From assembly GCA_963792125.1 (NCBI GenBank), contig CAWBVA010000013.1, positions 310,001 through 374,000 on the forward strand: 64,000 nt of DNA, read 5' to 3'. The notes beneath the pieces were generated by a model. The model was not told the DNA's origin. It ran no database searches and saw nothing but the letters and a program-made list of their open reading frames with translations. The position numbers and the translations under genes were made by a program. Positions 18,428 to 27,133 of the stretch are shown in pieces; the stretch's first letter is position 1; every line of letters begins with the position of its first letter. Source of the stretch: Methanocella_A sp963792125 (GTDB taxonomy: Archaea; Halobacteriota; Methanocellia; Methanocellales; Methanocellaceae).

Positions 18428-20506
18428 ATGAATGAGACGATCGTCATTAACGAAGGCACGACCTTCATGGTCACGGACAGCATGGGTAACGTGCCCAGAG
18501 GGTCCCCGCTGGGCCTGTTCAGGTCCGACACGCGCTACCTGAACAAGTACGTGCTCCGCATTAACACGCAGGAGATGATCCCGCTAAGCTTCACGAGGCG
18601 GGGGTACATCGCCAACATTTCGCTGACCAACCCGGAGCTGCGGGGGCAGGACGGCAAAGGGATACCGGAGGGCACGCTGCACATCCTCCGGACCATGTTC
18701 ATCAGCACCAATTTTTACGAGAAGCTGTTCGTGAAGAACACCAACAGCTTTCCCGTGCAGCTCAGACTGGCGCTGTCATACGACACTGACTTCAGGGACA
18801 TCTTCGAGGTCAAGGGCGCTCCTGCGACACGACGTGGCCTCCGTGCCATCATCGAAGGCGAGGACGGACAGAACATCATCCTGCGCTACGAAGGCCTTGA
18901 CAACGTGATACGAAGGACCGAGTTCTACTTCAAGCCCGTGCCGGACATTTACTGGGACACCGCGGTATTCAACGTAGAGGTGGCGCCTTACGAGACCAGG
19001 GAGATCGACATAGAAGTGGTCATGACGCTGGGCGGCGTCCCGGTGATGCGGCAGGAGTACGGCGTTGCCAAGAAAGAGATCGAGCAGTCCTACGACCAGT
19101 GGATGAAAGGGCTGACCCAGATATCCACGGACAACGACGTCATGAACAGCGTGATAGAGACGTGCATCCTCGACCTCAGGTCCCTGATCATCAATACGAA
19201 GAAAGGGCTGCTGGTGCCGGCCGCGGGCATCCCCTGGTACGACACGATCTTCGGCCGGGACAGCCTCATCACGAGCCTGCAGACACTGATGCTGAACCCC
19301 ACGCTGTCGCAGTCGACGCTGCGGTTCCTGACGATCTACCAGGGCAACAAGGTCGATACCTGGACGGACGAGCAGCCGGGAAAGATACTGCACGAGATAC
19401 GGGAAGGAGAACTGGCCAACCTGCACCACATCCCGCACACACCGTACTACGGGACCATCGACGCCACGCTGCTGTACCTCATCCTCATGTCTGAGTCGAA
19501 CCGCTGGCTGGGAGACTCGAAGTTCCTGTCCGACATGCGGACAGGCGCGGAAGGCGCAGCCCGGTGGATAGACGACTACGGTGACCTCGACAAGGACGGC
19601 TTCGTCGAGTACATCCGCCTGTCGGAGAAGCTGGGCCTGGTCAACCAGGGCTGGAAAGACTCGCACGACTCTATAGTGTTCAGCGACGGCCGTCTCGCCC
19701 AGCCGCCCATCGCGCTCTCCGAGGTGCAGGGCTATACCTACGATGCCCGGCTGCGCTTCGCGGAACTCTACCCGGACAGCGACCTGTCCGGGCGCATGAA
19801 GGAAAAGGCTTCGATCGCGAAGTCGAAGTTCAACCAGGACTTCTGGATGGATAATAAAGGCTTCTTCGCAGAGGCGCTGGACAAGGATAAACAGCTCGTG
19901 GACTCCGTCACCACGAACCCGGGACACTGTCTCTGGTCAGGTCTGGTCGATAAGGGCAAGGCTGAAAAAGTAGCAAAACGCATGATGGAGCCGGACATGT
20001 ACTCCGGCTGGGGCATCCGTACACTCGCGTCGAGCGAGAAGGCGTACGACCCCCAGAGCTATCACGACGGCTCCATCTGGCCGCATGATAATTCACTTGT
20101 CGCATGGGGCCTGAAAAATTACGGGTTCGCCGAGGAGGCAAACAAGGTCATCACGTCGCTGATCGAAGCGAGCAAGCATTTCGACTACCGGCTGCCCGAG
20201 CTGTTCTGCGGGTACCCGAAGGAGGACAACAAGCCGCCGGTCATCTACCATTCGACCTGCAGCCCGCAGGCATGGGCTTCGGGGAGCATCATCCTGTTCA
20301 TCCAGACGATGCTCGGACTCTACCCCGACGCGATGAACAATACGCTGTACGTCAACCCGACGCTGCCCGACTGGCTGAAGTACGTGACCGTGAAGAACCT
20401 GCGCATCGGCAGCCAGAGCATCAACCTGGAGTTCCGCAGGGTCGGGGATAAGACGACTTTTGACGTGATCGGCAGCCGCGGCGGCATTAAGGTCGAAGGA
20501 CTATAA
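18428..20506 (+). CDS. Amylo-alpha-1,6-glucosidase / glycogen-debranching-type enzyme
   Basis: A 692-residue protein with the two-domain layout of archaeal debranching enzymes: an N-terminal beta-sandwich (MGNVPRGSPLGLFRSDTRYL) and a C-terminal (alpha/alpha)6 barrel (AGIPWYDTIFGRDSLITSLQ, then DSHDSIVFSDGRLA, QSYHDGSIWPHDNSLVAWGL and PELFCGYP). Asp and Glu residues in these segments are candidate catalytic acids. It would release glucose from alpha-1,6 branches of a glucan or related oligosaccharide. It is probably co-transcribed with the GT4 gene, forming a small storage-polysaccharide unit. Confidence 0.87.
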   Translation: MNETIVINEGTTFMVTDSMGNVPRGSPLGLFRSDTRYLNKYVLRINTQEMIPLSFTRRGYIANISLTNPELRGQDGKGIPEGTLHILRTMFISTNFYEKLFVKNTNSFPVQLRLALSYDTDFRDIFEVKGAPATRRGLRAIIEGEDGQNIILRYEGLDNVIRRTEFYFKPVPDIYWDTAVFNVEVAPYETREIDIEVVMTLGGVPVMRQEYGVAKKEIEQSYDQWMKGLTQISTDNDVMNSVIETCILDLRSLIINTKKGLLVPAAGIPWYDTIFGRDSLITSLQTLMLNPTLSQSTLRFLTIYQGNKVDTWTDEQPGKILHEIREGELANLHHIPHTPYYGTIDATLLYLILMSESNRWLGDSKFLSDMRTGAEGAARWIDDYGDLDKDGFVEYIRLSEKLGLVNQGWKDSHDSIVFSDGRLAQPPIALSEVQGYTYDARLRFAELYPDSDLSGRMKEKASIAKSKFNQDFWMDNKGFFAEALDKDKQLVDSVTTNPGHCLWSGLVDKGKAEKVAKRMMEPDMYSGWGIRTLASSEKAYDPQSYHDGSIWPHDNSLVAWGLKNYGFAEEANKVITSLIEASKHFDYRLPELFCGYPKEDNKPPVIYHSTCSPQAWASGSIILFIQTMLGLYPDAMNNTLYVNPTLPDWLKYVTVKNLRIGSQSINLEFRRVGDKTTFDVIGSRGGIKVEGL

Positions 20507-20696
20507 GTTCGCTTCCGGAAGCGCGGCAGCTCGCGCGCGCACGCGTGTCCGGGCATCGGCTATGCGATCCCGAACGCCGGGAATTGTTAACCGCGCCCTG
20601 CCTTGTGGCTGTCGATACCCGGGCTTTTTACGGTAAACGGATATAAACCGGCGCATCAAACCCTGATAACGGGTAGCAATAGAGGAGGGTAAATCG

Positions 20697-21074
20697 ATGA
20701 GGGTACTTGAGCTTTTGCCGTTTTTCACGCTGGCAGCCATCGTCGCGGTCCTGTCATCCACGGCGTTGGTATCGGCAGGCTTCACATTTCCGGACTTGTT
20801 GGGTGACCAGTTTTTCTTCGGCAGCATGTCCCCGGCATACCCGCCGGGCACGACGACGACCGTGCAGAAGGCGTATATGCCGTTCAGCGACCTTTCAGTG
20901 CAGTCGGGCATAGAGATGCCGTTCGGAGGGTTCGACATGTTCCGTTCGCCAGCCACGTCCGAGAGTTCCTGCAAGCGGACGATAATGACACCCGACGGGC
21001 CGCGCACCCAGATCATGGACCAGGCTTATGACGGTCTCACGGGTGAGCGTGTCACCACAGTAACGAACATTTAG
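20697..21074 (+). CDS. Unknown small secreted protein
   Basis: A 125-residue protein I do not recognise. Residues 5-27 (ELLPFFTLAAIVAVLSSTAL) form a signal peptide or membrane anchor ending near VSAG. The remainder is Phe-, Pro- and Gly-rich (GSMSPAYPPGTTTTVQ, MPFGGFDMFRSP) with little charge and one cysteine. The ATG is preceded by GAGGAGGG at good spacing, and the frame is well kept, which supports a real gene. Downstream is an inverted repeat, upstream the debranching enzyme (190-base gap). Confidence 0.5.
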   Translation: MRVLELLPFFTLAAIVAVLSSTALVSAGFTFPDLLGDQFFFGSMSPAYPPGTTTTVQKAYMPFSDLSVQSGIEMPFGGFDMFRSPATSESSCKRTIMTPDGPRTQIMDQAYDGLTGERVTTVTNI

Positions 21075-21107
21075 GCATCGCACTAAGGAGGCCCCGGAAG
21101 GCATCAT

Positions 21108-21262
21108 AGTTTTCACCACAGGGGCACACAGAGGTATTCACAGAGGATTTTTAAGAAAAAGGCTGATGCGAGAAAGCCTTGTTATAAAAAGTCCTCTGTG
21201 TCGTCCTCTGTGGCCCCTGTGGTGAAAGTAGTCTCCGTGCCCTCTGGAAACCTCCGAGACCT
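21108..21262. repeat. Dispersed inverted repeat, cacagagg type
   Basis: Arms at about 21110-21152 and 21188-21228 pair TTTCACCACAGGGGC-like with GCCCCTGTGGTGAAA-like sequence and contain CACAGAGG words. The apex at 21155-21190 has AAGGCT and AGCCTT around GATGCGAGAA, followed by GTTATAAAAAGTCC. It closely resembles the elements at 16495 and 25138. Confidence 0.88.
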
Positions 21263-21891
21263 CGATGTCCAATGCTTTTGATCTGCTGAGCGTTAGCTGT
21301 AGCCGCCGTCATCGGCTTTTCTTGCGGATTTTTCCCGTCCGGTGTTCCGGCAATACATGTCACAAAAAATCATATTCTGGCTATACATATCTCGAAAATT
21401 CATATTCCGCAGGCACACGTTTCGATAAAATATATCCCTCAGGCTCATAAAGGGGAAAGAACGTTCACAGGCATACTGCGAAAGCCTGTCGGACGATCAG
21501 CGGCAAAGATGACCCTGCGGCAATAAAATATAATGGTAAAATATAAAAATGTCTGCGCTAATGTACTTCTTGCAGGGATGGGATTGGTTGTGCAGTGGAG
21601 CGTGATGCTGCGCGTGAGCCCTTTCAGGGCCGCCGGCCTCACCTTCATGCTCATGACCTGACCCTCACCTTATCCATTACCCTCCCCATCACCCGCGTGG
21701 TGATGGCTACTAATGCGGCGGCGTCTTACCCGCGCCGTCGCACTACCCTCAAAAGCGAATCACGATCGACAAAGTACTACCCTCAACAAGTACTACCCTC
21801 GATAAACCATCACTCCAGAGAAAAACGCAACCCTCTTCAAGCAAAAACGGCCCTTTTTTATCTTTTTATGACACTAAGACACGTAGTAGCT
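21262..21891. other. Gene-free stretch of about 630 bases
   Basis: No convincing reading frame on either strand. It holds an AT-rich segment with loosely repeated tcatattc and cgataaaatat words (21360-21450) and a later segment where the word TACCCTC recurs several times (about 21690-21800). It ends where the SDR relic begins. It looks like decaying DNA. Confidence 0.4.
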
Positions 21892-22525
21892 ATGAAATCT
21901 GACATTTCGGACGAGGACAGCGTGAAAGCCCTGGCGGAGAAGGCGGGGATAGCTTTTGGCAAAGTCGATATCCTGGTGAATAACGCCGTCACCATCGCCA
22001 TCGGATCAGTGCTTGAGTTGCCCCCGGGCGCATGGGACCGGGCATTCGCCGTGAACCTGAAGGGCCCGGTTTTGCTGATCAAGGCGTTTTTGCCGCAAAT
22101 GCTGGACCGTAAAGACGGGGTCATTGTCAACGTGCTGTCGAGCGAAGGCCTCGCATACCTGGCACCTTATGCAGCCTCGAAGTCGGCCATGCAGTCCCTG
22201 ACGTCCTCGCTGGTAGCGGAGATGGGAGAATGCATCGGCGTCTCCGTATTCAACTTTGCACCGGGCATGATCGACACGCCGACGTTTAACGCTGCTGCAG
22301 AGCAGGTGGCCCCGCGCATGGGCCTGACACCGGAGCAGTTCAAGCATCTCGGCGTGAACCCGGGCTACGAGGGCCTCATGCCTGCGGGAGACTGCATGTC
22401 ACTACGCCAGGCTGGATAAGCTGGAGGCCTATTTCCGCGCCCAGGCAGAGAATGCAAAAGGCTACTTCAAGGACCCGGGCAGAGAGATATCGCGCTGGCC
22501 GAGCTGGCCCGCCGGGAAAACGTAA
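21892..22525 (+). pseudogene. Short-chain dehydrogenase relic, 5'-truncated and frame-broken
   Basis: Clear SDR core: FGKVDILVNNAVTIAIGSV (the NNA motif), WDRAFAVNLKGPVLLIKAFL, then NVLSSEGLAYLAPYAASKSA with the catalytic Y-x3-K, and FNFAPGMIDTPTF. The first about 45 residues, including the glycine-rich NAD(P)-binding loop, are absent upstream, so the enzyme cannot bind cofactor normally. Near 22395 the frame is lost; another frame continues CHYARLDKLEAYFRAQAENA to a stop near 22525. Two independent lesions make a true pseudogene likely. Confidence 0.72.
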
Positions 22526-22577
22526 CTGCAGTGATGTAAAAGCTATAACCGAATTGCGCACATAACTGTTGAACGAC

Positions 22578-22925
22578 ATGTCACGAGAGCTTTCCGATTA
22601 CGACCGGGAGATCCTGAAAAAGCTGGCCCCGGAGCTGTGCGAAGACGGCACTTGCATCTCATCGGGCCGTAAATACCGTTCGATACTGCCGCCTATTTCC
22701 ATGCATTATGCGAAGTCTAAAGAGGACTTCAGGCAGCGCATAGAGAAGCTGTCCGACGAGGAGATCGACTACCTCATCTGCCTTGCGGAGAAGGGCGAGG
22801 AAAGCCTGACATGCATCCGGCCGGAGCACAAGGACGAGTTCATCGACATGGTGGGGAAGCGCGTGTCGCCCGAGCGCGCGAAGAAGCTGCAGAAGTTCAT
22901 CGACTTCCTCGAGTCAATGGGCTAA
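22578..22925 (+). CDS. Unknown small conserved-looking protein
   Basis: About 115 residues from the ATG at 22578 (an in-frame TTG lies three codons upstream). Mostly helical and charged: LSDYDREILKKLAPELCEDG, DEEIDYLICLAEKGEESL, then SPERAKKLQKFIDFLESM. Three cysteines, at roughly residues 22, 27 and 78, might bind metal, but spacing does not match a known motif. Codon use looks normal for the window. It sits between the SDR relic and a repeat. I do not recognise the family. Confidence 0.55.
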   Translation: MSRELSDYDREILKKLAPELCEDGTCISSGRKYRSILPPISMHYAKSKEDFRQRIEKLSDEEIDYLICLAEKGEESLTCIRPEHKDEFIDMVGKRVSPERAKKLQKFIDFLESMG

Positions 22926-23146
22926 GGCACCAAGGCTCTAAGAAGAGGCTCCAACACTATTAAGAGACGTAAGACGCCAAGCTTTTTTTAGATTTAAGAC
23001 GCCAAGGTACGAAGAGCTATTGATCACTATCATGTGACAACTACTTTGAAACTTGGCGACTTGAATTTTAAAATGGCTTGGCGTCTTGAAACCTTCGGTT
23101 ACTAAAAATGGCGCCTTGGCGTCCTCTTTTAGAGCCTTGGTGACTT
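22926..23146. repeat. Inverted repeat with gacgccaag words; overlaps 3' end of tfuA
   Basis: Left arm CACCAAGGCTCTAA (from 22928) pairs with TTAGAGCCTTGGTG at the right end (about 23129-23142); internal words AAGACGCCAAG on the left match CTTGGCGTCTT on the right. The right arm contains the tfuA stop codon and its last five or so codons. Wording differs from the cacagagg elements, so it is a separate subfamily with the same layout. Confidence 0.8.
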
Positions 23147-23791
23147 ATTCACTGTCGCTTTCCGGATTGTATTTAAAAGCTGTACCGCATCCTCGGCCTT
23201 CAGGTTGACCGGCCGGTCGCGGATGTACTCCAGCAGTCCTGCTGCCTTTTCATGAGAAATGATGTCTGCCTTTACCGCTCGCCCGACAATGTACGTGTAG
23301 GTGCGGTCGGGATAAAAGAATCTCCCCGCCAGCTCGATGATCTCATGACGTTCTTTCGACGTAAGAATGCCGTCGGTCTCGGCCGCTTTTAGCTGGTACC
23401 GCACGTTGACCAGCGGCTCGGTCATCTGCTCGCCGGTCACAGGGCTGAATGTCACGGCGACCTCGTCATCATTCGTAATACGGCCGGAGCGGTAGCAATC
23501 GTATATCCGGCCCACGCCAATCATGCCGAACTCGGCCAGCTCGGCGGCGCGCAGCGCGCCCATGCTGGAGCTTCCGTAGACTTTGATCCCGTTCTTCATG
23601 ACGGCGATGATCTCTTTATGGGCAATAGCGGTCTCGTTGTAGAACACGCCGTCGATGATGCCCACGGCTACGGTCTTCTTCGGGAGCTTCGCCAGGTCGC
23701 CCCTGACGATCGGGGGCCGGTAGTCGGCGTCGGGGAAGATGGCCTTAGCCTTTTCAACAGAAAAGCTGGGGCCGGTGTAGATGACGATCAT
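23129..23791 (-). CDS. tfuA: TfuA-like protein, partner of YcaO (McrA thioglycine formation)
   Basis: About 220 residues from the ATG at 23791 (MIVIYTGPSFSVEKAKAIFP). The TfuA core is clear: PPIVRGDLAKLPKKTVAVGI, then VYGSSSMGALRAAELAEFGM and GRIYDCYRSGRITNDDEVAV. In methanogens YcaO with TfuA installs the thioamide (thioglycine) in the McrA active site, with TfuA thought to help deliver sulfur. Its ATG overlaps the ycaO stop as ATGA, so translation is coupled. An upstream in-frame extension in the same frame lies inside ycaO and is not needed. The last codons lie inside an inverted repeat. Confidence 0.88.
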   Translation of the reverse strand: MIVIYTGPSFSVEKAKAIFPDADYRPPIVRGDLAKLPKKTVAVGIIDGVFYNETAIAHKEIIAVMKNGIKVYGSSSMGALRAAELAEFGMIGVGRIYDCYRSGRITNDDEVAVTFSPVTGEQMTEPLVNVRYQLKAAETDGILTSKERHEIIELAGRFFYPDRTYTYIVGRAVKADIISHEKAAGLLEYIRDRPVNLKAEDAVQLLNTIRKATVNKSPRL

Positions 23792-25044
23792 TTCCCGGTC
23801 CTGCGCGGCAACGGCGATGGCGCTGCGGCTACCCTGCGGGCGGATGCGCCCTTGCACCGGGGCCCGATGCGCTCGCGGTCGATGGCGTACATCTCGAGGC
23901 CGGGGACGGTGACCCGAACCACCGGGACGTCGATCTTCCTCGTCAGGTCGGAGACGATGACGCGGTCGGTGATCTTCTTCGCCTTGAGCTGTCTGATCGA
24001 CTTCTCGATGTCGCCCTTGTGAGATTTCGTCGACAGATCCGGCAGGTCCTTCACGGCTACGGTGCTATCCGCGTCCGCATACCAGTGCCGGTTGAGCCGT
24101 TTCATGCGCTCGTAGCCGATAGTACGTGTAACCCGCTCCCGGTCCGTATCCTCGCGTCCGCCATGTATCTGGGTAGCACGACTCTGCGCCACCTCCGTAA
24201 GCGCGCGCAGCACTGCAATCCGGGCATCCAGGTGCGTGCCCACGCCGATGACCAGCAGCGCAGGGTCCTGCAGCTCCCGGTCATCGGCGGCTGCCAGCAC
24301 GGTGGGAATGCCCGTGTCCGTGGGCAGGTACCAGAGCTTCACGTCTACGTTTGCATCGCCGAACTTGCGGTACATGTCATAGACCAGGCCGTCGTCCTCG
24401 CTTACCATTATCGCCTGGCCGGTGTTCCTCGTGACCTCGGCCAGCGACAGCGCATCGCGCTCCACGACCTCCATAAGCCCGTGGAAGATTGCTTCTTCAA
24501 GGGTGTTGCCTGAAGCCAGGCCGTTGGTGTTGCTACGGAACAACCTGCCCGCTGTGGACGAATAGGGGTGGAACACCGCGTTACATGGCAGCTTGACCTC
24601 GTCTTTGCCCATCAGGTCGTAGCCATCGTACCAGTCGAGCTTGACGCCCGGCAGCAGCACGCCTGGCAGGATCAGGCTCTGCGGCGGCACTGCGCTGAAC
24701 TCCACGGCGATCTCCTCGTACGTGCCCACGGCGACCTTCTTTTTGTCCCCCTTCTGCATCTCGGACGAGTACCGCTCGATGGACTCCATGATCACAGAGA
24801 CCTTAGCTTCCACCGGAGTAGCGCCCTTACCGGCGTAGACAGAGATGGCGCCCTGCTGCGAGCCCGGCCGGATAGCCGAGTACACAGGTATGCCGATCCT
24901 GTCGAGGCCCGATATCTCCGCCACCCGCGTGACCCCGATGTCCGGCAGCAGCTTCTCCACGCGTTTCAGCGTCTCCTCCGGCGGGACAACACGGTGAGTG
25001 TCTTTCGTGTAGAGCTTGGGCGTCTCTTTCAGAGTTATTTTCAT
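23788..25044 (-). CDS. ycaO: YcaO-domain protein (thioamide-forming, methanogenesis marker 1 type)
   Basis: A 418-residue YcaO cyclodehydratase-type ATPase. Seen: AISVYAGKGATPVEAKVSVI then MESIERYSSE (ATP/Mg site), RSNTNGLASGNTLEEAIFHG and LMEVVERDAL (the E-x-x-ER-D signature), RALTEVAQSRATQIHGGR (E-x-x-Q-x-R motif). With TfuA it would phosphorylate the amide backbone of a glycine in McrA so that sulfide can replace oxygen. McrA with the expected target segment is encoded at 43916. A TATA-like element is plausible in the AT-richer 25060-25110 region. Known family role; substrate inferred from pairing with TfuA and presence of mcr. Confidence 0.92.
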   Translation of the reverse strand: MKITLKETPKLYTKDTHRVVPPEETLKRVEKLLPDIGVTRVAEISGLDRIGIPVYSAIRPGSQQGAISVYAGKGATPVEAKVSVIMESIERYSSEMQKGDKKKVAVGTYEEIAVEFSAVPPQSLILPGVLLPGVKLDWYDGYDLMGKDEVKLPCNAVFHPYSSTAGRLFRSNTNGLASGNTLEEAIFHGLMEVVERDALSLAEVTRNTGQAIMVSEDDGLVYDMYRKFGDANVDVKLWYLPTDTGIPTVLAAADDRELQDPALLVIGVGTHLDARIAVLRALTEVAQSRATQIHGGREDTDRERVTRTIGYERMKRLNRHWYADADSTVAVKDLPDLSTKSHKGDIEKSIRQLKAKKITDRVIVSDLTRKIDVPVVRVTVPGLEMYAIDRERIGPRCKGASARRVAAAPSPLPRRTGK

Positions 25045-25137
25045 CTCATCACCTGCGACCGTAGGCTAAAACAAGGTCACCATTACCTAATCTTATAAGC
25101 CGGTCTACCTTTAAAATGTTGTCGCGGATGGTCGTGC

Positions 25138-25352
25138 AGAGGCTCGGAGGTTTCATTTCAGGAGGTCACGGAGACGCTCACCACAGAGGACACAGAGGCA
25201 CAGAGGACGACACAGAGGACTTTTAACAAAAATGGCTGATGGGAAAGCCTGTTATCTTAAACAAACCTCTGTGAATACCTCTGTGACCTTTGTGACCTCT
25301 GGTGAGCTCTGCGACCTCACGGAGACCTCCGTGCCCTCCAGAACCTCCCGGA
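25138..25352. repeat. Dispersed inverted repeat, cacagagg type (largest of this subtype)
   Basis: Outer arms GGAGGTCACGGAGA / TCACGGAGACCTCC-like words, inner CCACAGAGGACACAGAGGCA pairing with the CTCTGTG words at 25264-25300. The apex at 25228-25262 (GGCTGATGGGAAAGCCTGTTAT) is almost the same as that at 21160. It lies between divergent ycaO and the DUF2098-like gene. Confidence 0.85.
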
Positions 25353-25412
25353 GGACCTCAAATGAGATCAAGTTTATTATCTCTCAGGATGATTTTTCAC
25401 ACGGAGACAATT

Positions 25413-25742
25413 ATGGAGGCAAGCGAACCGATCGTCGCGAGCGATCTCTACGGGCATCCGATCAAAGTGGGCACCATGGTCCGGTACATCACCACCCGCA
25501 CGCTGGGCAAGGTCACTGACCTGAAGGTCGAGGAAGGCAAGACGTGGGCCCTGGTCGACAGTACACAGCTCTACTACGATACGCACTATCTCACAGTCAC
25601 CGATGAGCGGGCCTCATCCGCGGAGGACGAGGAAAGCGTGAAGATCGACCTGGCGGACGTGGAGAAGAAGATCAGGGACATGGAAGACGCGCTGAAGATC
25701 CAGGACGTACAGAACGACAGCAGTTGTGAGGGCGGGGGATAA
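25413..25742 (+). CDS. Methanogen-conserved small protein, DUF2098-like
   Basis: About 109 residues from ATG at 25413, preceded by CGGAGA. The N-terminal half looks like a small beta-barrel (HPIKVGTMVRYITTRTLGKV, then KTWALVDSTQLYYDTHYL); the C-terminal half is an acidic coiled-coil-like helix (VKIDLADVEKKIRDMEDAL). It resembles the family annotated DUF2098, found in methanogens, without known function. Upstream in-frame codons run into the repeat and are unlikely to be translated. Placement next to ycaO-tfuA and marker-type genes hints at a link to methanogenesis. Confidence 0.6.
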   Translation: MEASEPIVASDLYGHPIKVGTMVRYITTRTLGKVTDLKVEEGKTWALVDSTQLYYDTHYLTVTDERASSAEDEESVKIDLADVEKKIRDMEDALKIQDVQNDSSCEGGG

Positions 25743-25771
25743 ATCTTCGTATTAAAAAGAAGAGAGGGGCT

Positions 25772-26227
25772 TTACTTCGCCCACTCCTTTAACCGCTTAG
25801 TCATGATCTTTTCCAGCTTTCTTACCGTCTTCTCGTCGCCCCTGAAGCACAGCAGTTCCCTCGGGATGTCGCTGACGCCTATGGGCACGTAGCAGTCGTT
25901 CCGCATGGCGATCTCAATGTTGTACTCCTTAGCCATGTCGACGATGAGCCTGCGGGGCGTGCCCGGGGGGATGATGAGGTCGAACTTGCCCGGGATGAGC
26001 GGGTTGTGCTTCGTGTCCAGGTTCTTGAGGCCAAGGGCTTCCTCGACGGACTTCAGGTCGATGTCTCGCTTTTCGATGAAGCTCTCGATAGAATCGCCGC
26101 CATCTTTGGGAACTGCTTTCCTGGCAGGCTTCTTCACGGCAGCCGTCTTCGTGACGGGCTTCTTCACGGCAGGCTTCTTTACAACGGCCTTTACAACCTT
26201 CTTCGTCGCGGCCGCGGGCTTTGACAC
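25772..26227 (-). CDS. Methanogen-type protein with Lys/Ala/Pro-rich N-terminal tail
   Basis: A 151-residue protein. Residues 1-41 are a low-complexity tail of KKPA-like repeats (VKKPAVKKPVTKTAAVKKPA) resembling histone-H1 tails. The remainder is folded: FIEKRDIDLKSVEEALGL, LIPGKFDLIIPPGTPRRLIV, AKEYNIEIAMRNDCYVPIGV. This globular part may be one of the small methanogenesis-marker families (marker 5/6 type), but I cannot assign it firmly. It is followed on the same strand by the duplicated-domain gene and marker 14, with a gap of about 130 bases from the next upstream gene's end. Confidence 0.55.
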   Translation of the reverse strand: MSKPAAATKKVVKAVVKKPAVKKPVTKTAAVKKPARKAVPKDGGDSIESFIEKRDIDLKSVEEALGLKNLDTKHNPLIPGKFDLIIPPGTPRRLIVDMAKEYNIEIAMRNDCYVPIGVSDIPRELLCFRGDEKTVRKLEKIMTKRLKEWAK

Positions 26228-26358
26228 GGCCTTCGCAGCCGGCGCTTTCCGGGTAGTCGTTGATTTCTTTGTAGCGGGTATCGTAACACATCCTGTGATT
26301 GGTTAAACGTCGTATGCTCTTTTATGAGATGCAGCGCCGGACATCCCGGAAATCATTA

Positions 26359-27121
26359 TTACCGGGTCCGGCCGAGAATCTTGCTCAGGGTGCCGCGGCC
26401 TTTCCGTTTGCCAGTGACGGCGGCAGCGTCGGCAGTGCCGCCGACAGGCTCATGCAGCTTCTTTTCGGTCAGCTCACGGGAATAGCTTTCCCTGACCCGC
26501 ACCACTTCGTCCGGCACGCCTTTGATGCGTATGATCAGGGCGCCCATGCCGGAATCGTAGTAGGGGAAGACGATGTTTTCGTTATTGTCTTCGACGGCAA
26601 CGGTTATGTAGTCTTTGCCCAGCGGCTTCAGGCCCAGCACCTTGAAATCGGGCTCGCAGTAGAGCGTCTCCGGGAACTTTTCCCGGATATAGCTCTCGCA
26701 TTCCTTGAAAGTCCTGAAGTGCGACAGTATGTCGTAGTTGAAGTTCCGGAGCGATACGTCCATCGGGACAGGTGATCGCGGCGGCTTCGCGCTTTTTGCC
26801 CGAGGCGTCCGTGTAGCGCCCCAGGGTGAGCGACTTCGAGTAGCTTGACCGGATGCGTTTGACCTCGTCGGGCACACCTCCGAAGCGCAGCACGAAAGTG
26901 CCCATGCAGGGCTTCGTGTAGGGAAAGACCAGCGTGTCGTCGGAGTCTGCTTCGACAGCTACCGGCACAGCCGTGTCGCCGAGGATGCGCAGCCCCAGCA
27001 CCCGGTAGCCGGGCTCGAAATAGTAGACCTCCCAGTACTTCTCGCGGATGAAGTCTTCTGCCTGGGCGTAGGTGATGTGCTGCAGTAGCACTTCGTAGTC
27101 GTAATCGTTAAGGCAGGGCAT
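26359..27121 (-). CDS. Duplicated-domain methanogen protein (DUF1894-like), frame broken once
   Basis: Two related domains of about 110 residues each. The first reads DYDYEVLLQHITYAQAEDFI, then EPGYRVLGLRILG, VFPYTKPCMGTFVLRFGGVP, DEVKRIRSSYSK. The second reads FNYDILSHFRTF, EPDFKVLGLKPLG, VFPYYDSGMGALIIRIKGVP, DEVVRVRESYSREL. The parallel order shows an internal duplication. The two lie in different frames; the change falls near 26770. Either it is one fused gene with an indel, or two genes, the second starting at the ATG at about 26763 (MDVSLRNFNYD). The first frame runs far past its domain without a stop, which favours an indel. Just downstream of marker 14. Function unknown. Confidence 0.6.
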
Positions 27122-27133
27122 TTTTTATTGTCC

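Noticed and set aside
18776..19927. A 383-codon minus-strand frame
   Set aside because: Antisense of the debranching enzyme; no domain recognised.
21690..21800. Recurring TACCCTC words that look like a small repeat array or CRISPR
   Set aside because: Spacing is irregular, units are under 10 bases and no cas genes are present. It is simple-sequence decay, not a CRISPR.
23792..23857. Upstream extension of tfuA in its own frame
   Set aside because: It overlaps the 3' end of ycaO in another frame. The ATGA junction and the family N-terminus (MIVIYTGPSFS) fix the start at 23791, so no ycaO frameshift has to be assumed.
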